A stretch of DNA of 38,028 bases from Hyphomicrobiales bacterium (GTDB taxonomy: Bacteria; Pseudomonadota; Alphaproteobacteria; Rhizobiales; Xanthobacteraceae). Below the pieces are notes generated by a model. The model made no database searches. It saw only the letters and a list, made by a program, of their open reading frames with translations, and was not told the origin of the DNA. Below, piece after piece: positions 32,569 through 38,028 of this stretch; position 1 is the stretch's first letter; every line of letters starts with the position of its first letter. The position numbers and the translations under genes were made by a program. The stretch spans positions 1 to 38,028 of the forward strand of contig JAJPKK010000318.1 in assembly GCA_021323775.1 (NCBI GenBank), read 5' to 3'.

Positions 32569-34062
32569 TCAGCCGATTGGCAATGCGATAAATTTTGCAA
32601 TGTCGCCCGACTTGATTCGCATCAATACGGAGCGCTTGCCGGCGTTCTTTGCGGTGTTGACCGCCCGGTAGACGTCCTCCGGCGCCGCGATGGCTTCCTC
32701 GGCGACCTCGAGAATGAGGTCGCCAGGATCAATCCCGCGACCCGCCGCGAGGGAGCCCGGTTCAACCTCCATCACCATCACCCCGCGATGCCCTTCCGCG
32801 CCGTTCGGCGCACCCAGCGCGAGGAGCTTCAGTCCGAGCTGCGGACGCTCTTCATTTGCGTCTTCGTATTTGGGCGCAGGCGGCGGCTGAACGTCGGGCG
32901 GTGTCGGGAGCCGTCCGAGCGTCACGGCGATCCATTCTTCGCGCCCCTTTTTCCGCACTCCAAGTATGACGGTCGAATACGGCGGCATCGCATCAATTGC
33001 GCGACTGAAATCGTGGGCGTTCTTGATCGCTTCGCCGTTGACAAAATCGATGAGATCGCCCGCCCCGATTCCTGCTTTGGCGGCCGGTCCGCCGGGGTGG
33101 ACATCGGCAATGAGAATGCCCGCCGGCTCCGCCAACTCCAGGCTGTCGGCAATTTCCGGCAGAACCGATTGAAACTGAATTCCCAACCAGGCCCGCGTGA
33201 CCGCACCTTTTTCCTTGAGCTGTTCAGCGATGAGCTTTGCCTTGTCCGATGGAATTGCAAAGGCGATTCCGACCGAGCCGCCGGTGGGCGAGAGAATAAT
33301 AGTATTGACCCCGACCACCTTGCCTGCAATGTCGAACGTCGGCCCCCCGGAATTGCCCTTGTTTATCGGGGCATCGATCTGAAGCAGATCCTGATACGAG
33401 TCCGACTCCCTCTCCACGTCCCGGCCCCGCGCCGAAACAATCCCGGCCGTCACTGTTCCGCCGAGACCAAACGGATTGGCAACGGCGATGATCCAGTCGC
33501 CGACCTGCGGCGGCTCTTCCGCAAACCGCACGGGCACGAAGGGCCTGCGCGCATCCACCTTGATCACGGCGAGATCGCTTGCAGCATCGGCGCCAACCAC
33601 TCTCGCCTTGTAACTTTCTCCCTCATCGGTGTGAATCTCAATCGACACGCTCCCCTTGACGACGTGATTGCTGGTGACGGCATAGCCGTCGGCGCTAATG
33701 AAAAAGCCGGATCCTTGCGATGTGGTAAATCGTGGCCTCTGCCCTTCGGGAGATCCCTGCGCCTGCGAAGCCATATCGGCTTCAGGCGTACGCGCGAGGA
33801 CCGCGATCACGGCCGGCTTGACCGCCCGTACAAGCTCAGCGAAGCCAGCAAAGTGCGAAGTGCGCTCGATGGCAACCGTTCGCCCGGCAGCAACAAAGTG
33901 AGACGGCTCTTTCTTTGCGAATAGTTCCACGTCAGCGAGGTGCGAGCTCGCGACCAAGGCCCCCGTCGCAATGCCTATCCCGCCGAACAATAGCCCGTCC
34001 CGGCTGCGCCTCCGGATCGCAGGCTTCGATGTGACAGTCCCTTCAGCCATGACCCTCACCAT
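32569..34062 (-). CDS. HtrA/DegP-type serine protease with two PDZ domains
   Basis: The 497-residue protein has an N-terminal signal or anchor (GLLFGGIGIATGALVAS, about 23-39), a trypsin-like domain with the triad H133 (VTSNHVVKG), D163 (ASDLAVIKV) and S238 (INKGNSGGPTFD), then two PDZ domains: one around WLGIQFQSVLPEIADSLEL to VILGVRKKG, the second around LGLKLLALG to the C-terminus. Such proteases degrade or refold damaged envelope proteins in the periplasm. I use the ATG at 34062; an ATG four codons later (34050) is equally possible. A MITE-like repeat (34106-34204) lies directly upstream. A stress role is known for the family; control here by EcfG is not supported, since no matching promoter is seen. 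Confidence 0.95.
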   Translation of the reverse strand: MVRVMAEGTVTSKPAIRRRSRDGLLFGGIGIATGALVASSHLADVELFAKKEPSHFVAAGRTVAIERTSHFAGFAELVRAVKPAVIAVLARTPEADMASQAQGSPEGQRPRFTTSQGSGFFISADGYAVTSNHVVKGSVSIEIHTDEGESYKARVVGADAASDLAVIKVDARRPFVPVRFAEEPPQVGDWIIAVANPFGLGGTVTAGIVSARGRDVERESDSYQDLLQIDAPINKGNSGGPTFDIAGKVVGVNTIILSPTGGSVGIAFAIPSDKAKLIAEQLKEKGAVTRAWLGIQFQSVLPEIADSLELAEPAGILIADVHPGGPAAKAGIGAGDLIDFVNGEAIKNAHDFSRAIDAMPPYSTVILGVRKKGREEWIAVTLGRLPTPPDVQPPPAPKYEDANEERPQLGLKLLALGAPNGAEGHRGVMVMEVEPGSLAAGRGIDPGDLILEVAEEAIAAPEDVYRAVNTAKNAGKRSVLMRIKSGDIAKFIALPIG

Positions 34063-34105
34063 TCGGTCGCTCTGTCAAATCCTTGCGTCGCCGGAAGTGT
34101 GCCGA

Positions 34106-34204
34106 GCAGGGCAAGCCCCACTTCGGTGCGCCGCGCCCACCGGCCGCAACCTTTTTAGTGGGCGCGCTTCGCTCCGAGCTTGTGTCGACGAGCGCCTGCC
34201 CTGC
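34106..34204. mobile_element. MITE-like repeat, copy C
   Basis: A 99-bp element bounded by GCAGGGC (34106-34112) and GCCCTGC (34198-34204). It aligns along its length with the right half of copy A (14103-14206), sharing CGCTTCGCTC and GAGCTTGT. It separates the protease gene from the conserved hypothetical gene upstream and may contain or replace part of the protease promoter. Confidence 0.6.
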
Positions 34205-34324
34205 GCCGGCGGTGGAATATTCATCGGTTTGAGCGTGATGCGCGGGCGCAGGTCATCGGCGCGCGATGGGTGCGCGCCAAAGAGGACCCGCGTTTTGCAC
34301 TTCTGCGTCGGCGCCGGCGGCGCT

Positions 34325-34741
34325 TTAGCCGACGGGTGCGAGAGGCCTGACCTCACTTTCAGCCGAGACCGGCGTCCGCGTGTCCGCCGGAAGTTGCAGC
34401 ACCGTGGCGGTCTGGCCGACACAAAGCCGCGTCAGCAGAACCACCTTCCCGCTTGCGAATTCGAGGGCGTCGTGGTGCTCATAAGGGCTGTGGAGATTGA
34501 TCTGCCGGAACCGCGCGACCTTCTCCCGTAATTTTCGCCGTTCGTAGAGCCCGAGCGGGTGGTCGCATTCGACGTCCTGATCAAAACCGAGCTCCGTGCC
34601 CGGAAGCAGGCATACGGCAACATCGGGCTCGCCTACGGCCGCGAAGCCGCGGGTCAAGGAGTTCACAAACTGGCTTGAAACAAGTTTCTCGCCGGCTCTC
34701 GCCGCGCGACTGGCGACGTTCTCGAGGCTGTAATCGCACAT
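34325..34741 (-). CDS. Conserved hypothetical protein (138 aa)
   Basis: The protein begins MCDYSLENVASRAARAGEKL and contains LTRGFAAVGEPDVAVCLLPG, VARFRQINLHSPYEHHDALE and VLLTRLCVGQTATVLQLPA. I recall similar unannotated proteins with the MCDYSLxxVxSRxA start in Bradyrhizobium-type genomes; no function is known to me. There is no signal peptide or membrane segment. The conserved His pair (EHHDALEF) and two or three cysteines might form a metal site, which is speculation. AGGAG lies 8 nt before the ATG. The C-terminal about 15 residues (after LQLPADT) are less family-like and run towards the repeat element downstream. Confidence 0.75.
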   Translation of the reverse strand: MCDYSLENVASRAARAGEKLVSSQFVNSLTRGFAAVGEPDVAVCLLPGTELGFDQDVECDHPLGLYERRKLREKVARFRQINLHSPYEHHDALEFASGKVVLLTRLCVGQTATVLQLPADTRTPVSAESEVRPLAPVG

Positions 34742-35092
34742 ACCGAAGCTCCTGCTGTCAGCGCGCGAATCCGCAAGGAGATTGATCCGCGTCTTAAATT
34801 GGGAGTGAAACCGCTATCCAGCGTTCGGTGATACAAATCGAATGGCCGCCGTTCGTTCCTGCGCAGCATCACTATATTTGCGGATGTGACCGCGCCTCCT
34901 CCCTCGCCGGGTGCAGCTTCAAGCCTGCGTCTACAAGCGGATTCCGGTCATATGGAAAACGTCGTAGGGCGGCATAGCCAACGGGTCCGGCCCGGCGATT
35001 CCACTCGACCGGGAACTGCTATGGTGCGGGAAGTCAGTTTCGCCGCAGGGGCTCCCGTGCAGGCCCCGCGACGCGCCGGCGAGACGCTTGCG
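34742..35092. other. Gene-free spacer (351 nt)
   Basis: Lies between the comE-like stop and the start of the 138-residue hypothetical, both minus strand. It should hold the promoter of the latter. I see no repeat, RNA gene or convincing ORF; the + strand ORF starting here is antisense to the comE-like gene. Confidence 0.5.
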
Positions 35093-35695
35093 TCAGAAGC
35101 CCCTCGGTCCGAAAACCTTTATGCCGAGCTTCTTCTCCAGGGCGCGGCCGAAGCGATACTTCATCTCTGGCCCTTCGTAATTCGCCGGCGGCGCGCGTTG
35201 ATAGTCAGGCTCCGGCTCGACGCGCAACCGCACGAAATAGGGGCCCTCCGCCGCGACGACCTCGGGCATCACGCGATCCAGCTCGGCAAGATCATCAACC
35301 GTGATGGCCTGCCGGATGCCGGCGGCGCGCGCCATTGCGGCGTAATCGGCCGCTCCCTGATTGACCATCGGCATCGTTTCAACGGTCTGGTAGCACCCAT
35401 TGTCAACGACGAAATGCTTGAGGTTTCTTGGCTGCTGCCCCGCCTCCGTAATCAGGCAGCCCGTGTTCATGCACAGCGAGCCGTCGCTGTTGAGCGCCCA
35501 GACCGGAGTGCGAGGGATCGACAAGGCAAGTCCAAGAGCGAAGCTCGCTGCGAAGCCCATGCCGCCGTGCATGTAGAACGAATCTTCGCTGCGGGTGACC
35601 GCCCACCATTCATTGGCCGCCATGCCCAGCGCGCAGATTACGACCGCATCGCCGCGGTGTTTCGCCAGAACCTTCATACATTCGTTCGTCTTCAC
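35093..35695 (-). CDS. Thiamine-diphosphate decarboxylase, PP (beta) subunit, ComE-like
   Basis: From GTG 35695 the protein is 200 residues. It has the ThDP pyrophosphate-binding domain: MHGGMGFAASFALGLALSIP, then VWALNSDGSLCMNTGCLITE, the metal/ThDP motif normally GDGxxxxNxGxL (the first Gly is Ser here), and KHFVVDNGCYQTVET. This is the half of sulfopyruvate or phosphonopyruvate decarboxylase that is encoded separately as ComE. The GTG overlaps the alpha-subunit stop (GTGA), so the genes are translationally coupled. An ATG at 35677 is an alternative. The substrate could be sulfopyruvate, phosphonopyruvate or another 2-oxo acid; no phosphonate or coenzyme M genes are adjacent. Confidence 0.85.
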   Translation of the reverse strand: MKTNECMKVLAKHRGDAVVICALGMAANEWWAVTRSEDSFYMHGGMGFAASFALGLALSIPRTPVWALNSDGSLCMNTGCLITEAGQQPRNLKHFVVDNGCYQTVETMPMVNQGAADYAAMARAAGIRQAITVDDLAELDRVMPEVVAAEGPYFVRLRVEPEPDYQRAPPANYEGPEMKYRFGRALEKKLGIKVFGPRGF

Positions 35696-36192
35696 GCTTT
35701 GGTTCCCAGAAGCTTCTTGGTCAAGAACAGGACGAAGGGCCTTTTCTGCAGGCGATGCCATTCATAGGCATTCGGTATGTCCTCGATCTCCTCTTCCCGG
35801 TCGATGATCTTGTAGGGATAGTCGTAAGCCTGCAGCAACGGAATCGTGCGGCGGCCTTGCACCTCCTGATAGACCTTGTGATCGTCAATGGAGCCGCGAC
35901 CGCTGACAATGCAGAACACCGGTATGGCGTGGCGCAGGCACAGCGTCGCCATTTCGCCAGTGCAGGTTAGCAGCCCGGTGTTGCCGAATATCGCCACCGA
36001 ACGCACGCCGCCGAAGAATGCGCCGGCACAGATCGCGATGGTCTCGGCTTCGCGGCACACGGGGACATGGTGAATCTGGTTGTCTTTGGAAATGCGGCGA
36101 ATGAGGGTGTTGACCCAATCGTCCGGCAGACTGGCAGCCAGCCGCACGCCGGCTTTGACAAGCTGGGCGTGAATTTTATCGTTGACGTCCAT
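35692..36192 (-). CDS. Thiamine-diphosphate decarboxylase, PYR (alpha) subunit, ComD-like
   Basis: The 166-residue protein is the pyrimidine-binding half of a split ThDP enzyme: VKAGVRLAASLPDDWVNTLI, then VPVCREAETIAICAGAFFGG, in which the Glu of REAE activates the cofactor, and IFGNTGLLTCTGEMATLCLR, PVFCIVSGRGSIDDHK. Together with the next gene it would form an alpha-beta decarboxylase of the sulfopyruvate/phosphonopyruvate type. The gene overlaps the beta gene by 4 nt. The Shine-Dalgarno sequence is weak. Its 212-nt upstream spacer has no recognised regulatory site. Confidence 0.85.
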   Translation of the reverse strand: MDVNDKIHAQLVKAGVRLAASLPDDWVNTLIRRISKDNQIHHVPVCREAETIAICAGAFFGGVRSVAIFGNTGLLTCTGEMATLCLRHAIPVFCIVSGRGSIDDHKVYQEVQGRRTIPLLQAYDYPYKIIDREEEIEDIPNAYEWHRLQKRPFVLFLTKKLLGTKA

Positions 36193-36404
36193 ACGGGCTG
36201 TTTCTTCTGAAGGGAATCATAGACCATTTTATAGTAAGGTTGAGCGAGGGCTTCTTCACCTCTCGCCCCGTCGGGGACGGGTGGAGAGCGGCACGGCAAC
36301 GTTTTCGATTCAACCATATCAAAATCTGGTCTGGTCGACGTTATGAGAAGCGTCTTCTTCGGCGTCAAGCCGTGCAGTCGCTTCACTCTCCTTGATTGCG
36401 GCCT

Positions 36405-37331
36405 TCAGAAATCCGGCTTCTCTGCCGTGGGCACCGGCTCAAGGCCGATGTTGAAATAATCGTCGTTGAAAGCCGGGCAATCGAATTCCGCTGGCCTTGC
36501 GTTGGGATTCACTACGCGGTGGCGGTTTCGCGTCCCCGACCACGGCTGATAAAAGGCGCCGGGGTCTTCCACCGTAAAGGCGACTTCGAGCGTATTGCCG
36601 CCGTCAATCAACCGGAAGCGCTCGACCACGTGCAGCTTGTCGGTGTGCGGCGTGCGGTAGGAATCCACGAAGGTCCGGTCGTTGAAACCGATCGTATCGA
36701 CGACGAGGGTATCGCCCTCATAGTGGCCGACCGATTCACCGTACCAGGACGGTTTCGGATTGGCCGAATGCGGCGCGTTCAGCCAGATGTGGCGGGCGCG
36801 GCCGGTGAGGAACAGCACGACTTCCCGCGGCGTCTGGATGATATGCATGAGGCCGGGGTTGAGGTGGAAGGCTGGGACGCCGGTCTCCCAGCATCGCGCC
36901 TCGCGGGTCTCTCCGTTGCGGCCGCGGAGCACCAGCTCGTTCTGGCGGCGGAGCGCTTCCCTCACCCACGGCAACAGGTTGCGGCCGGCGGCGTTATTGA
37001 GGTCGGCCACCCGGTAGGTCGGCTGAATCCGCATTTCCCGCGCCACTTCGTTGTTGGCGTAGGGGTGGTCGGGACCGTCCGTGACCGGGCCGAGGCCCGT
37101 CGCCGGACTGGCAAAGTCATTGAACAGGCGCGCGATTGCATAGTTGGGCGCTTTCGGCGCCACGAACCCCGCCCAGGCGACGCCGGGCGCAGAGAGATCA
37201 AGGCCGGGCGGCGCTCCGGTCCGCGGCGCTTCCGCGGCGACGGCCGGGGGAGGCGCGGCAGGGCCGCAGAGAGCGGTGAGCACGATCGCGCCGGCGAGCG
37301 CGTGTCCGATGCGCGGCAGACGATTTGTCAT
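36405..37331 (-). CDS. Exported protein of unknown function with GHYEGDTLVVDT motif (tandem paralogue)
   Basis: The 308-residue protein starts at 37331, with GGGAGGGAA just upstream, which I prefer to an in-frame start at 37364. A signal peptide (about 1-32, ending AVAAE) precedes a domain with CWETGVPAFHLNPGLMHIIQ, VVLFLTGRARHIWLN, SVGHYEGDTLVVDTIGFNDR, TPHTDKLHVVERFRLIDGG and VAFTVEDPGAFYQPWSG. The next gene encodes the same C-terminal blocks. I know this pattern only from unannotated proteins in proteobacteria and cannot assign a reaction. It is probably periplasmic. Confidence 0.8.
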   Translation of the reverse strand: MTNRLPRIGHALAGAIVLTALCGPAAPPPAVAAEAPRTGAPPGLDLSAPGVAWAGFVAPKAPNYAIARLFNDFASPATGLGPVTDGPDHPYANNEVAREMRIQPTYRVADLNNAAGRNLLPWVREALRRQNELVLRGRNGETREARCWETGVPAFHLNPGLMHIIQTPREVVLFLTGRARHIWLNAPHSANPKPSWYGESVGHYEGDTLVVDTIGFNDRTFVDSYRTPHTDKLHVVERFRLIDGGNTLEVAFTVEDPGAFYQPWSGTRNRHRVVNPNARPAEFDCPAFNDDYFNIGLEPVPTAEKPDF

Positions 37332-37386
37332 TGGCAGTTCCCTCCCTGTCGAACCGCGACGCACATCCGGGCAGCGGCAGCGCTTA

Positions 37387-38028
37387 TCACCGACGCACGC
37401 CCTTCACACCGGAAAGATCGCGATGGGTGTCATTGCAGGCATAGTCCTCGAGCCTCACATCGTTGCGCTCGTCATAGACGAAACGCGCCTGCCAATCCCT
37501 CTCGTACATCTGGGGATCATGGATCGTGATCACGTCTTCGAGCTGATTGCCGACCTTGCGGATGCGCTCGACGGTCGTCATCTCGTCGCTGTGAGGCAGG
37601 CCGCTCGCATCCAGGAAAGTCCACTCGTTAAACCCGGCCGATTCAACCACCAGCGTGTCGCCGTCCCAATGGCCGACCGAATGGCCGTTGTATTTGGGAT
37701 CGACGATCATGGCCTGGCGCGGGGGCAGGGGCTTGTCCATGACGATCACGCGCACCTGATGGTTCATTTCATAGAGAAACGTCACCTGGCCCGCCGGCGC
37801 CTGGAAGATTTCGAACGGATAGGGCGTGGCGAGCACCCGCGGCACGCCGTCGGGCACGCAGACGCGGCGCGCCTTGTCGACGATCGAGCCGTCTTTCAAG
37901 CCTGCCTGGTTCTTCTCATAGGCGGCCCTGCCGGCGGCATTGAGCGGCGGGTCGCCGCCGCCTAGCACCTGGATCTTCGGGCTGTAGCTCGTCGCCCAAT
38001 AGGTTCCGGAAATATCAGGCGCCGCAGA
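37387..38028 (-). CDS. Second GHWDGDTLVVES-motif protein, 5' end outside the window
   Basis: The open frame continues to the window edge with no obvious start, so at least 213 residues are visible and the N-terminus is missing (it reads SAAPDISGTYWATSYSPKIQ at the edge). Blocks VLATPYPFEIFQAPAGQVTF, LYEMNHQVRVIVMDKPLP, SVGHWDGDTLVVESAGFNEW, LPHSDEMTTVERIRKVGN and DVITIHDPQMYERDW align with the downstream neighbour, so the two are tandem paralogues in one likely operon with 55 nt between them. A GTG at 37968 gives a shorter version but loses the DISGTYW-type start typical of such proteins. Function unknown. Confidence 0.78.
   Translation of the reverse strand, partial: SAAPDISGTYWATSYSPKIQVLGGGDPPLNAAGRAAYEKNQAGLKDGSIVDKARRVCVPDGVPRVLATPYPFEIFQAPAGQVTFLYEMNHQVRVIVMDKPLPPRQAMIVDPKYNGHSVGHWDGDTLVVESAGFNEWTFLDASGLPHSDEMTTVERIRKVGNQLEDVITIHDPQMYERDWQARFVYDERNDVRLEDYACNDTHRDLSGVKGVRR

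Overview
The window is GC-rich chromosomal DNA from an alphaproteobacterium, most likely Hyphomicrobiales (Bradyrhizobium/Xanthobacteraceae-like). The main reasons are a complete PhyR-NepR-EcfG general stress response locus with its GGAAC-N16/17-CGTT promoter, an alphaproteobacterial RpoH start, and many short palindromic intergenic repeats. No tRNA, rRNA, CRISPR array or intact transposon was found. The species assignment is inference from gene content.

Layout. 0-4 kb: the first 31 codons of rpoH, then a two-gene EmrAB-type efflux operon divergent from its TetR regulator; two exact inverted copies of a 19-bp operator flank the shared promoters. 3.9-7 kb: FAH-family hydrolase, galE, and a divergent heptosyltransferase gene (waaC). 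7-11 kb: gatC and gatA separated by two small translationally coupled ORFs, one of which reads through a palindromic repeat; then a Tat-exported sulfatase. 11-18 kb: orphan periplasmic binding proteins, a DUF1906-type glycoside-hydrolase-like protein, and a group of exported proteins: two 4-cysteine paralogues, an unknown 196-residue protein and an NHL-repeat protein, followed by a decayed HupE/UreJ-type gene.

18.2-23.8 kb: phyR, divergent nepR-ecfG, a soluble HWE histidine kinase and a PRC-barrel protein. 23.9-30.5 kb: MFS transporter, ABC exporter, gnd-zwf operon, and an exported Tyr/Trp/Arg-rich repeat protein with a perfect EcfG-type promoter. 30.6-38 kb: GH15 glucoamylase/trehalase-like enzyme, HtrA-type protease, a conserved hypothetical, a split TPP-dependent decarboxylase (ComDE-like), and two tandem paralogous proteins of unknown function, the last cut by the window edge.

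How the genes fit together. The stress locus is the regulatory centre. On stress a HWE kinase phosphorylates PhyR, which sequesters NepR and frees EcfG; EcfG should then transcribe its own operon and, from the promoter match, the Tyr/Trp-rich protein. Protease, NADPH-producing (zwf/gnd), alpha-glucan/trehalose and PRC-barrel genes nearby are compatible with a stress or envelope theme, but that link is inference. Intergenic spaces hold several repeat families, including a MITE-like family with GCAGGG...CCCTGC ends seen three times.
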